Source: Apostichopus japonicus
Taxonomy: Eukaryota; Echinodermata; Holothuroidea; Aspidochirotida; Stichopodidae
Assembly: GCF_037975245.1 (NCBI RefSeq)
Contig: NC_092581.1
Location: 4,987,501 to 5,051,500, forward strand
Direction: 5' to 3'
DNA length: 64,000 bases
Part shown: piece after piece, positions 18,445-30,600 of the stretch
How positions within the stretch are numbered: position 1 is the stretch's first letter
How the letters are laid out: each line of letters opens with the position of its first letter
Position numbers and translations under genes: made by a program
Notes under the pieces: generated by a model
Seen by the model: only the letters and a program-made list of their open reading frames with translations
Told to the model about the DNA's origin: nothing
Database searches by the model: none

Positions 18445-18712
18445 TATGTATGTATGTATGTGTGTATGTATGTATGTATTTTAGATCCTCCTGCGAGCAG
18501 AAACTCGCGAACAAGTCACCATTGGCTAATCAAAGCCGCAAGCTTACCGAAGTCAGTCTCTTAGATTCATATTTAATGTCCATGATTATGAATTGTCAAT
18601 TGTCAACAACTCTGTAGGCTAACTGGACGACATACATTAATCTTGGAGTGACTCGAACTCGGGACCTTATGATTGAAAGGCACCGGCGTTAACCACTGAG
18701 CTAACACTTCTA
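18445..18712 (-). mobile_element. tRNA-derived SINE (family B) with (CATA)n tail
   Basis: Read on the minus strand from about 18712, the head contains TTAGCTCAGTGG (A box) and GAGTTCGAGTC (B box). A body with TTGACAATTGACAATTCATA and GCTTGCGGCTT follows, then an (ATAC)n tail, seen as GTAT repeats at 18445-18478 on the plus strand. A close copy lies at 36036-36280 (plus) and a more diverged relative at 34112-34359 (minus). The tRNA-like head is therefore part of a dispersed SINE and not a tRNA gene. Confidence 0.85.
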
Positions 18713-19428
18713 ATAGAAAATTGCGTTTCTTTAACACCTGGACCGAACAGAACTGAAAGCAAGAACTGCATTTGCCTACAAATACGCAGTATTGTAGTGC
18801 TCGTGGAGTGCTTGCAGTTTTACTATTAGCAAGAACATTTCGGTTGTTCATGGTGTTACTTTTTGGGCGAACAACGCACCAGGGAGTATATTCATTTACA
18901 AAGTGAGGGCGCTTGTGAGCGTCGTGACAGGCTCAGAATAAGTTGGCTACGCAGCTAGCCTCTAAAACTGCCAATATACAGAGACTATATGAAACTTTAA
19001 CTTTCAACGTACAGTCATGTAGGTATCATTCACTTGGACAGTAATGCCACTATAGTAGCGCGCACGCGCACTACAATAACAATCAAACGAAAGAAGAACA
19101 CTGCCCTCTTCCCCCGGGGGGGGGGGCAACTGCTATTTTGTACTAGGTAGTTAAAATTCTATGTCTTCCAACAGGAGAGGGGGGGTTGGAGTTTTCTCAA
19201 TAATTAAGAAAAGTTGGTGAAATGAAGGGTGATTATAGATACAAATTGGTGCTATATTTCGAAACAGTTTTTTTTTTCGACTGTTTAGGTTGTACCGCAA
19301 ATACATGTAATATATATTTATGTAAATGTGCAATGGTAAATTTTATTCTGTCTGTCAGTGGGGTATGGGGGAGGGGGTGGACTTCCCCCCTTCGACCAGA
19401 AGTTTACTTGGTTGCGTCCCTGTCAAGG
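18713..19428. other. Non-coding stretch with a G homopolymer
   Basis: A CCCCC/GGGGGGGGG junction lies near 19112-19126. No gene seen. Confidence 0.45.
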
Positions 19429-19436
19429 GGTTAGGA

Positions 19437-19837
19437 CAGGGTTGTCCAACCTACGGCCCGCGGGCCACAGTCCGGCCCGCCGCAGGGTTGCGTCCGGCCC
19501 GCCAGAGATGCTCTACGGTGCGAAATTTTAGTGAGCAGATTTATTGATAACAATTTGAAGCTATATAATAAATCATTCGAACCTTCTGGGTCCAAAAAAC
19601 TGCATACAGGTCAGTTTGTGTGACACTCTCAGCGGAGGGGTGGGGGGGGGGCTGGACTTTATTCATCTGTTTTATCAGGAAGGAATATAAATCAGTGCGC
19701 TCCGCGCGCATTGCTCACATGTTGTTGCCTTGGGCTTCGGGCAAGAAATCGAAAATCGAGCGTAGGGTTTATGCGGCCCCCTCCTTCATCATAATCATTC
19801 CATGTGGCCCTCCTCTGCAAAAGGTTGGACAACCCTG
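19437..19837. mobile_element. Non-autonomous hAT transposon, 401 bp
   Basis: The element starts CAGGGTTGTCCAACCT and ends with its exact reverse complement, a perfect 16-bp terminal inverted repeat. It is flanked by an exact 8-bp direct repeat, GGTTAGGA, at 19429-19436 and 19838-19845. An 8-bp target duplication with CAG..CTG ends is the signature of the hAT superfamily. The GC-rich start (ACGGCCCGCGGGCC) resembles the ends of Charlie-type hAT elements. At 401 bp it is too short for a transposase, and its small internal open frames are not recognisable, so it must have been mobilised in trans. Confidence 0.93.
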
Positions 19838-19845
19838 GGTTAGGA

Positions 19846-20539
19846 GAATGTTTCTGTCCCCTCACTGTTTTTTGTAACCAGGGATGCACTCCACGACAAT
19901 GATCGTGTCTTTAGCTGAATAAATCTACAAACCTAAATTCTTCTGATGAAGAGCCCACATCAACCCCGGTTGTCCACCCCACCCCCTCCCCCTCACTATT
20001 TGATAGCTTTCTACTCAATTGCTATCTTATACTGTTACACTCAAGGGTAAAAATTCGTGATAAATGTTCGTCGCTCATGGCACTTTGCATAATATGCTAT
20101 AGAACTAATTACGTGTCAAAAGTTTAAAACGTGAATTATTATTAAAAAAACTTTCGACTTCTATGATTACTTGCTTGAGAGGAAACTTGACAAATCGTGC
20201 TCATTTTTAAATTAAATCCTCAGAGGTAAAAATATTTGTATAGTATCTCGCAATGATTTGAATAAGCAAGAGTTGCTTCAAAAACTTATAACTTATAGAA
20301 TCTGCTATAGGAGAGAGAACAATCCAAACTATACCGAAATAACGGAATGTTAATGTGTGGCGCCCGTAATAATCTGTTCTGTAACAAGTAAAATAAACTG
20401 TTTCTCGCACGACCAAGTAGCCACTAGTCTGTTCTTGATATAAACACCAACCCCCATACACACTGACAAATAGGGTCAAGGAAAATCTATGAAATCTATG
20501 GCGTATATAGCACCCATAAATATACATTCAATAGTGTTG
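19846..20539. other. Non-coding stretch, no gene seen
   Basis: Unique-looking DNA. An open frame of 106 codons on the minus strand (20207-20527) has no recognisable character or splice support. Confidence 0.45.
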
Positions 20540-21165
20540 CCCTTCTTCCTTACCCTTATTCTCTTGCATCAGAGTCACATTATGAATAAATTACATCTCT
20601 TCGGTGTGACTTACGAACCGTTCGTCTCTAAGTCAACTGCCCTGGCCCCAAGCCGTGCCCTCATGCTCTTGCATTAGGGTCACATTATAGTATGACGTTG
20701 AAATATCACATCCATTACACATGCATTAGTCTCGAATGGACTTGGACAAGTGAACTTGTCCAATTTACCTCCTTTACCTAATGCCCGTCCCTAATTCTCC
20801 TGCATCAGGGTCACATTGGTATCACATCATTGTTTACACTTTAGTCTCGAATGGACTTGAACTGTCCCAATTTAACTCCTTAACCTTATGCCTGTCCCTA
20901 ATTCTCCTGCATCAGGGTCACATTGGTATCACATTATTGACATGTCACATCCATTACACTTTAGTCTCGAATGGACTTGAACTGGTCCAATTTAACTCCT
21001 TTACCTTATGCCCGTCCCTAATTCTCCTGCATCAGGGTCACATTGGTATCACATCATTGATATGTCATATCTAATATACGTTAGTCTCGAATGGACTCGA
21101 ACTGGTCCAATTTACCTCATTTACCTTATGTCCGTCCCTAAGTCTCTTGCATCAGGGTAACATAA
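20540..21165 (+). repeat. Six-unit satellite, period 107-131 bp
   Basis: The core CTCCTGCATCAGGGTCACAT or a variant recurs near 20552, 20660, 20791, 20898, 21018 and 21138. Between cores the units share GTCTCGAATGGACTTG and TTTACCTTATGCCCGTCCCT. Spacings are about 108, 131, 107, 120 and 120 bp. The central units are nearly identical and the outer ones diverged, as expected for an array homogenised from the middle. Confidence 0.9.
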
Positions 21166-23068
21166 ATCGATTCTCTTTTCTTATACTTGAGCGCTCGTTT
21201 GGAATTGAACAGTTTTTTTTTAATTATACTTCTGTCTTACGCCCTAACCAAATTATGTTGATCTGCGTCACGCGAACAGGGCACTTTGTAATGTAACGTT
21301 CTGTTCTATCCCTGCTGTATTGTCGACTCACTATTATAAAATTGCCACCCGATACCCTCTTATACTAAAGGATAATATGGATCTTGTCACGTGGTCCTTA
21401 GTTTGTGGATTTACAAGAGGCTATCGGGAACCAACTTTCCACCCATGGCATTGGGTACGCATTGCACTCGCAGCCCACACTGGGTTACCTGAGTGAATGC
21501 ATGTACCTATACATCTACCTACCAATTTAAAACAAACAAAAAATTCATTTTTTTTAACTTTTAGGGTTACATGAGTGAATGTATGTACCTATACATCTAC
21601 CTACCAATTTAAAAAAAAAATCTTTTAAAAAAAAAACTTATAGCCCGATATACATAATCTTTGAGTCTGCAAGAGAGGGGTAAATGACTTAGTTGGAATT
21701 TAAAACAGAGACCTCCATTATACTGTAGGTGAAAGTTCTTGCCTTGGCCCTTCATATTAAAAGTCGTTCATGCTTGTGTGAGGTAAAAGCCAAGCTTAAT
21801 TACCTTACACGAGGACGGGAACATTACCACCCATTGACGTAAAAGTTAAAAGTGTCGGCAAGGCATTTTATTTCATGGTACTTTAAACATAATCTCGGCA
21901 AGTTTAAAGCGGCTGTCGCTATGAAATGATATCGCGTGATATCTATCTGTAGGTATACCTGCATACTTCACCGAAGGGCTGTCTCGTTCAACTTTCTCTA
22001 AGATGATTGACATTTGGAGCGACAGGTTCTCCAAAATCTGTGGATATCATGACAATAGCTATTGTTCCAGAAATGTCAAAGAAATAGGTTACTTACAATA
22101 AGTGTATACTTGAATTTTTCTGAAACAATCGTGGCCAGTTAAGTATATTTAGCATTTTGTAGATTACTATTTCGTAATTTCAAAAGTAAAGTCTCTTAAA
22201 CAGTACGTCCTTCAAACATTTGTGCTGCAGTCATGAAGACAACTGAGACAGTAGGGGACATTAACATATAGTGTCCGTTGTTGTCCCGGCCCCCCGCCTT
22301 GAAATTGTTGACATTTTTGGTATTAATCACAACAGAAAAAAAAACAATATGGGAAATTTTCAACCTTGTCATGATTATTTGAAGAAAAAAACAAAAAAAA
22401 GGTAAGCTGTAATAAACTGTAATTTCTTTCACATTTGACACTTTCTTCCAATCAAGAACGTTAAACATTGACACGTGAGAGAGTCCTCCAATGAGAGTGC
22501 GAGAAACTGACGGATATAAATTTTTATTCGACATATGCCGATTACTTCGGACTTTGAAATGAGCCAATGAGAACACCAGAAACTGTCGTTTGTGATTGGA
22601 AACCATAAGATGTCGACTTCCCGGGTACATATAACATTTTGTTCAATGAAATCAAGAGAAAGTGACAATTGCCAATTCTAATCGACATCTGTCGATTTCA
22701 GGACCTATGGCACTTTTGGCGCACTATACAACATTCACGTCTAGACGTCAAGATTCATGGTTATATCTATATATGTATAGACATTTCGATGAGTCTTTGC
22801 ATGCGTTTGGAGATTAACTCACCTTGAGTGTGGTAAGGGGAAGCAGTTGGGAGGCCATGTGAATAAAATACTGTACGAAAAAATGGTATATTTGTATTAT
22901 TCCTCACTTCAAGTCGCATACTGTTAACCTTCACGACACATGCTACAGGGACCTTATACTTTAAAAAGTTCAAAAGTCTAGTGGTTATAAACTCTTAACT
23001 AAGAAATTTTCTTTCACGGCAAATGCTACACAGCTTAAGGGGCCTTATATTTGAATGTATATATTTAC
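21166..23068. other. Non-coding stretch with a small tandem duplication
   Basis: The string GTACCTATACATCTACCTAC occurs twice (about 21505 and 21588, period about 83 bp). An open frame of 144 codons on the minus strand at 22196-22630 is unrecognised. No exon supported. Confidence 0.45.
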
Positions 23069-23320
<252 letters not shown>

Positions 23321-24609
23321 TTTATATATATTTAAATTTTGTTAACTCCACAAATGTTGAGCAAATGTTTAAACTATAACATTGGTTATGCAAAATATGA
23401 CATCAAACCAATTTTTGGTCTAAAATCTTAACTATACTGTAATTGTCTAAACACGATAAATTTGTCACAAATGTACACAAGTTACCTGGAAAATCGTTAA
23501 ATGGAGCCGTTTAATTTAACCAAGAATTGGCTGAATGTATCCAGTGTTGGGTACAAAGTGTTCCCATTTTTGAAAAGAGTGTGGAGGGATGTCTTATGAC
23601 TTCATCGAGTGCATACACATTTTCATAAATATTCGATAATAATTCAAAATAATTGAAATTGTTACAACTTTTCGCTCAAATACACAAAATACTTTCTTAT
23701 AGATTAACAAGGCATAAGGATAGTTTATATTGTTCAATCAGTAACACTGAATGTATATACCTGCACATGTTGTGTATGTGGACACCGTACAGCAGGGACC
23801 CGAACTCGTTCACAAAGCTAACTTATCGGAACAAGCCCAACCCCCCCACCCCCCCCCCTCATCCAAAAAAAAAAAGCCCATTCTATCGGCATTTAAGTTG
23901 ACCCAATCCGTCATACGACAAGAAACGATCCCCCGTGTTTTTTTTTTTTTTCGAAACACTTATATTTCAAATTCGAGACGCATTGAAGGCAAATTTTACC
24001 ATAAACTGTAGCAACTGTTGTCCATTGTATTCTGGTCAGCCATTTCTACAACTTTCTATACGGGCAACGGTGCCTACAGTTATTACCAATCCCGATACGC
24101 TTATTTATACGTTTCAGATGTGTAAAAGGTCACGTGGTTGTTCCCTACTCCTTCGAAAAATCAATCAAAATATTCTTTCACATCTCAATACGTTGAATTT
24201 TCCGCTTCGTGTCCTAAAATAATGTAACTTTCGCCGTGTACTGTAAATTGACGCCCGCTCATCCGTACGGTGTGAAGGTCGCATTGGTTAGTTTCCTAGT
24301 CGTGGACGTAACTCGTTAGGCTGGGAAGTATACTACACACTATATACACATTTTACATATATTACAATACAATATACATGTCAAATGAAATTCATATCAT
24401 ATACATGGATGCATATATAGTGTGTAACTATACCTATTGGCAATGTAATAAAAAACAAACAGAATATTGCTCAATTCCCTCGGCAGCCAAAAATGCTTTA
24501 AAGTGACATTGGAATAGTGAATATTAATGCGTCCAGCACGAGTGTCTGCACAGATATATGGAAAACAAATATTGGCGTCCGATCAAACATTGTTCAGGAC
24601 AAACATGTA
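23321..24609. other. Non-coding stretch, no gene seen
   Basis: C-rich (23840) and A/T homopolymers (23866, 23937) are present. No exon, RNA gene or repeat pair supported. Confidence 0.45.
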
Positions 24610-24649
24610 TAGCCTTTTAATACAGCATTTGTTAAACGATATATATATA

Positions 24650-24684
<35 letters not shown>

Positions 24685-24710
24685 CCTTTTAATACAGCAT
24701 TTGTTAAATG

Positions 24711-24765
<55 letters not shown>

Positions 24766-24790
24766 GCCTTTTAATACAGCATTTGTTAAA

Positions 24791-24838
<48 letters not shown>

Positions 24839-24892
24839 ATTATACAAATATAAATATATATATATATACTTATATATATATACATATATATG

Positions 24893-24989
<97 letters not shown>

Positions 24990-25030
24990 TTATATATTAT
25001 ATATATATTTATATATTATATGTATTATAT
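24610..25030. repeat. (TA)n array with three regularly placed unique 30-mers
   Basis: The string TAGCCTTTTAATACAGCATT followed by TGTTAAAYGAT occurs at 24610, 24682 and 24764, each time embedded in TA repeats. The array then continues as TA/TTTATA to about 25030. The unit of unique block plus TA tract was duplicated twice, with TA length changing between copies (spacings 72 and 82 bp). Confidence 0.9.
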
Positions 25031-26005
25031 GATGTTACACGGTGGCGTGTTATACCAGTGAAATGAAAACTTGAGCATATCTGCAAACATCATCATTGGT
25101 ATCAAAAGATGCGTTATGATCCCATAGGAATAGTGCATATATTAAATAACGATGTGTCCAGCTCCAGTGTGTTGATACATGGTGAGAGCAAATATTGGCT
25201 TTCGAGCAAAGATTGGTGAGTGACAAAAATTTCTTGCGTATAGGCTATCAACATCAGACCAAAAGACAATAACGAAATATATTGTTTAAATAGATATACT
25301 TAAAAGTTTATGTAATATTGGTGCATAGTATACAATCCCCAGTAAAGTTAACGTGAGCGAAGTGCCCGTTATGTACAACGCACTCCATGAGACTAGGAGG
25401 ACTTTCAGCATGTATATTTATCGAGTTCCACAAATATGAACTTCTTACCGCATTCAGTTGTCTTATAGTTTGTTTGTATATATTTTTGTATATTGACTCG
25501 GTAATATGGATGCTTGACTATCAGAAACAGGATGATGGTATAGGTGGCGGTGATAGCTTGCTCATCACAGGAGAAATACTAGAACGTATCAGTATGACTT
25601 ATCATTTGCTTTTTTTGGTGTTGATATTTTATTTAACAAAATCAACATAGAAACAAAAGAAGATATATCTGTGGATGTATATAGGCTCTGAAAATAAATA
25701 TCAGCGCAGCCTAGATGAAAAAATGAGTGAACAGATATAAGATCGTAACAAGTTCTATTTAAGTTAAAACAGAGAAGGTTAACAACCGCACAAGTTACAT
25801 ATAACAGAGGGAGCGATAGATTGGGTACTGAAAATTAGAAACAATATGTCCTCCTACCTCTAAACAACAACACAAAATTATAATAACAATAATAATAAAG
25901 GAAATATGGAGAATAAAATTATGTAAATATGCAAACACTGGATACTCTCAATTTTTACGTCATCAGTCAGTTGAGTTTTAAATAACATTATTATCTATTT
26001 TACTT

Positions 26006-26009
<4 letters not shown>
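25031..26009. other. Non-coding stretch, no gene seen
   Basis: Unique-looking AT-rich DNA. An open frame of 87 codons at 25387-25650 is unrecognised. Confidence 0.45.

Positions 26010-26045
<36 letters not shown>
26010..26045. repeat. (TA)n tract next to a SINE copy
   Basis: A short TA run directly joins the 3' end of the minus-strand SINE at 26046-26130. Confidence 0.9.
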
Positions 26046-26049
<4 letters not shown>

Positions 26050-26129
26050 GAAAATCGTAATGAGTTGGAAAATCAAGAACAGTGAAAAAACTTTCAGCCT
26101 CCACCGGGATTCGAACCACGGGCCTCCCG

Positions 26130-26130
<1 letters not shown>
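26046..26130 (-). mobile_element. 5'-truncated tRNA-derived SINE (family A)
   Basis: On the minus strand this matches the 3' two-thirds of the SINE at 4271-4392: B box GGTTCGAATCCCGGTGGAGG and body to ATTTTCATT. It begins inside the former anticodon stem, so it lacks the A box. TA repeats lie on both sides, as at the other copy. Confidence 0.85.
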
Positions 26131-26167
<37 letters not shown>

Positions 26168-26241
26168 CCTATATATATAGCCTATATATATAGCCTATAT
26201 ATATAGCCTATATATATATATAGCCTATATATATATATATA
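26131..26241. repeat. (TA)n with repeated TAGCC interruptions
   Basis: A TA run followed by six spaced copies of TAGCCTATATATA. It forms the 5' border of the truncated SINE. Confidence 0.9.
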
Positions 26242-26691
26242 GTCGCAGTATCCACACAGTCATACATAGCTAAATAGACCGATAGGTCTAGGCCTATAGC
26301 CTATACTTATGTATCTGTTTAGCACATGTCAGTCGTACTTCTAGAGTCAAACCACCTCTTGCGAACAGTTATAACGCTTCATTTGCAATTATCTCGTATC
26401 AAGTTTTGAAAATTTGAATAATGCCGATCATTTGATCTCTATTGGTCGACGGTTATTCATCATCCTGAGATTTCTCACCGTCGTCTGCGCTTGTTGCTGG
26501 GATGATAAGTCTTGTCATAAAAAAATAAAAAAGCTAAGAGACAATATCCGGAAAAAAACAACAATGTATATTGGATAACCAGATGGAATATGTCGGTACC
26601 ATCTCAGGAAACTACAAACCAAACACAGTGACACTTGATTGACATTGGCTTTAAAGGACAGAATACTATATATAATAACTTACAGCGAGTG

Positions 26692-27630
26692 AGTTAAAGA
26701 AACACAGTGTGTGTATGCATTAACAAGAACTTACGCCGGAGTGAGACTTTAAGAAACTGTATGGACAGAATGACACACAATTTTACGACGAAGAAGAGAC
26801 TTAAAGGACCAGTGTGTTCAGGATACAAACAACTTACACTGAAGTGCAAGGGCGTAGGAACCGGGGGGGCTGGGGGGGCGCCAGCCCCCCAGTGAAAAAT
26901 GTGGAGGGGCGGAAGTATCATTCCGCCCCCCCCCCCCCCGCTTCGCAAGTCAGAAAACCCCTTTTTCATTTCCAAATGAGAAAAAAATCTCATTTGGAGC
27001 ACCAAATTGCATCTAAGGCCTGGTGAAAATACAAAATTAAGTTTACAAAATGGAGTGGGTGTTCAAGTGTGCTATATTGCACCAAATTGCATCTGAGGCT
27101 ACCTGGAAATGCAAAAAATTCCAAAGGGGAGGGGGACACCCCCTCCCCTTAGATCCCTCCCCCAGGCCGGCCATCAGTCTTCAGCCCCCCCCCACTCAAA
27201 AGTACCTTCCTACGCCACTGCTGAAGTGTGAGTTTAAAGGAACACAGCGTGTATAAATTAACAAGAACTGACGCCGCAGTGTGACTTTAAGAAACTGTAT
27301 GGACAGAATTATACACAATTTACGACAAAGAAGAGACTTAAAGGACCTGTGTGGCCAGGATACAAACAACACCGAAGTGTGGCTTTAAAGGAACACAGCG
27401 TGTATAAATTAACAAGAACTGACGCCGCAGTGTGACTTTAAGAAACTGTATGGACAGAATTATACACAATTTACGACAAAGAAGAGACTTAAAGGACCAG
27501 TGTGGCCAGGATACAAACAACTTACACTGAAGTGTGACTTTAAAGGAACACAGTGTAGAGCTGACGCCGGAGTGTGACTTTAAGAAACAATATGGACAGA
27601 ATATACACAATTTACGTCGAAGAAGATAAT
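26692..27630 (+). repeat. Tandem array, unit about 150 bp, interrupted by a transposon
   Basis: Units share GAACACAGYGTGTATAAATT, AGAAACTGTATGGACAGAAT and AAGAAGAGACTTAAAGGACC. Unit 1 is about 26692-26846. After the inserted element, unit 2 runs from about 27229 to 27375, unit 3 from 27376 to 27535, and a shortened unit 4 from 27536 to 27630. Units 2 and 3 are almost identical and unit 1 is more diverged. The array is non-coding as far as I can see. Confidence 0.9.
26847..27220. mobile_element. hAT-like non-autonomous element, 374 bp, inside the array
   Basis: The ends are CAAGGGCGTAGGAACC and, in reverse complement, CAGTGGCGTAGGAAGG. An exact 8-bp target duplication, CTGAAGTG, flanks it at 26839-26846 and 27221-27228. 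The next tandem unit keeps the undisturbed site (CTGAAGTG once, at 27527-27534), which confirms both the boundaries and the duplication. The ends resemble those of the elements at 39510, 41612 and 54880. The interior has long G and C runs and no transposase. Confidence 0.9.
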
Positions 27631-30600
27631 AATTAACTACCGTTTTACATCCAATAAAGACAACTGTTGGTTTTCTGCAAATTTAATGAAACTATTCAAC
27701 TGCTTTATGTGCAAACATTTGAAGTTTGTTCATCCCTTTGATGGGACTTTAAAGTTACATTTTATTTCTTCTTCATGTGCTGTAGCTTTCTTTAATGGCA
27801 AAGTACGCAGTATTTACAACTATATATACTTGTGTTAAAGATTTACATATAGGTCTAGTTTCGATATGACTCATAACCACAGCTATTCATTGCGTTTGTA
27901 TAAATGCATCACTAATTACTTACATTAATATAAGTGAGACAAACGTACATCCGGTTGTGGGGGCGCAGAAGAGCGCGTGCGATGGAGCGGGATTTCTGAG
28001 TGTCCAAGGGTAACCGATATGTAATCGGTTCCTTTAAACGAGCGGTTTGTAACGGCTGTCCATCTTAGGTATATAGATAACGCCAAATTCCACATAGGAC
28101 ACCAACGATTACATATGGTGACAGGAGTGATTCAGCTTCCGGAAGATTTTGTTTTTGGAGGGGGTGTGGGTGAGTGGGGGTGGGGGTGTGGTGCGTTATC
28201 GGTCATTGTGTATTGTTTCATCGGTAATCGATTATTATATGAAATTGAAGTATCCCGTGACCAATAATCAATAACGAATGGAAAAAGACGAAACATGTTC
28301 AGATTTTTCTAAATTTAAATCATTTAAACGGTGTCAAAAAGTATTTTTTTTCTTATTAGCATTATTTATCACAGGGCCTTGTTATGGCATAATTATGGAA
28401 CCCCGGATGTGACGTAACATACAATGGTCCGAGGGCTTCAGTTTATTGTGTTAAAAGTTTAACGTATTTTAGCTTATTAAGTAGTTTCTTTCGATTCTCC
28501 GAATCAAGCCTTTCGGCAAAAACATACTCATCCTAAATCGAAACAATTATAGGGAGTTAATAGGGAAATTTAATAGGATCAGCATTGTGTTTCAAATCAA
28601 TTGTTACGATTGTTGGAAACGAAAAAGAACGTTAGTTTATTTTGTGTTAATTTGATAATTTACAATCTCGGTTTAAAACATAACAGTCAGAATAAAAAAA
28701 ATACTTGTTCATACTTTAATTGCCGTATCATTGTTTCAGTAACATACTTAGTTTCCTCGAATTCAAAAATGTATTAAAAATGTCACCGTAATTATATGAG
28801 CTTCGAATAATTTAAATAATTCACTTTCTCTTAGAATGAGGTATAGTTGGCCTTATCAAATCAAGTCGCGTGTTCCATTAATCCATCGAAATGTGTGTTC
28901 CACCCCTCCCACCCCCAACCCTCAAACCCACCATGTTATTTTAAAATCTTAACGTCGCTTCTGCTATCACTTAAATAGATCCTCCCGTCTTACTTCCCCT
29001 TTTTAACACTCACTGTTGTCTAAAGATGTAGAATTAGAACCACAAAGAAAGTGGCCAGCGAAATTACCCCCCCCCCCACCCCCTCCCCATGTTCCCGGTT
29101 CAATCCTCCTACATTACCCCTGCTGTCAAATTTGTATAGGGGCATTGGTTATGATGGTCGGGTTTGCTTCTCCTTTTTGGTTTGGTTTCTGAATATTATG
29201 AGGATCAGAACCACCAGGAAGTATACCAATCTGCGCATGCTCAAATTTGAAGTCAAACCACAACTGGTCTTATAAAACAAGAAATCAAAATAGACGAAAA
29301 ATCGTCGATTTACAGACAACATTTCGAGAGGTTTCGTCTGGACAACATGACATAATATCAGAATTATCGAACTGAAACAGCATTAATACTTCCAAGAAAT
29401 CCAATTCATTTCAAATTCTTCTTCACCTTAGGCAACCGTAAATATTTCTAATGTGTAAAGAACAAAAATTGCCAACAATCTTTGGGGTATACCAGTCAAA
29501 TGGGGGCCTATGTAAGGATGTTTTAAGTCCATAGGCAAATCCCTGGGCCTCAACAAAAGGATTTTTCGAATACTTCGAAAAACGTTTTAGATAAAGTTTG
29601 CCTGTTCCCCCCCCCCCCCCCCCCCCCCTTGACTGCGTAAATAGGTATATGAGCTTTTGTGTTTAGTGTTAGCAGTTTTTCATGCAAGGCCCAATCTGAG
29701 ATTATATAGATTTATGTCAGAATACTGTGTCTTAGCTGGAAACAGCAAGTTAGCATCAATTAAAGATTAGCGATGACGCCAGATATACCCTGCAATTTCC
29801 TCTTTTAAACAGGTTTCTCAATTTTCACAGCTAGGCCTATTAAGCTTTACGAACAGCCTTTAATATATCACCGTATATCAACCACATACGGAAAAGTTTA
29901 AAAAAAAAATACAAAAATAAATATATATAAATGCCTCTTCTGTAAAATGGAAGAAGTGATATAAGAAATAAACCGAAAGCTTATAAATGGTTTAGTGATT
30001 ATGTCAAGAAACATATTAACATGATGACGTAGCTGAGACCTCGTTAGACGTATCCACCCCACCTCACCCCCACTTCCGTCTCCGACTATCAAGCATGTTG
30101 CCTACTCTGGACCAAAGAGTTGTCGTCTCGACCGCAGTAGCCATTCAAAGATGGGGGGGGGGGGGAATTGTTAGGGGAACAATTTTCTGGTAAACGCTAC
30201 TCGAAACCTATAGCGTATATACCCCAATCACAGCATTTTCATATCAGTGCATGCATTGAGTTTCGCCGCATCGACTATAATTTAATCAGCAAGTCGCATT
30301 TAGACATGAAAGTTTAACACATAATAGTCTTGACTGGTCTCTCTACGACGTTCAAACTAACCAATCAGTAGACAGACATTAATAAAGCGAGATTCTTTAT
30401 TTTCCCCTTCCCCCTTCTTCATCTTATTCTTATTCATCTTCTTCTTCTCCTTCTTGAATCTTCAAATCATGTACGTCGGCGAGAACAGAAGAAAAAGACC
30501 ATCACCAGGGGTAGCAGCAATAACCAACGACATTTTTTGACCCAGCTTTTTAATCTTCTTTTAATTATCGCGTGCTTCGCTCTAACAGAAGCGAATGAAT

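Noticed and set aside
22196-22630. Minus-strand open frame of 144 codons
   Set aside because: Among the longest non-repetitive frames in the window, but with no recognisable motif, no splice support and an overlapping open frame of similar quality. Chance is the simplest explanation.
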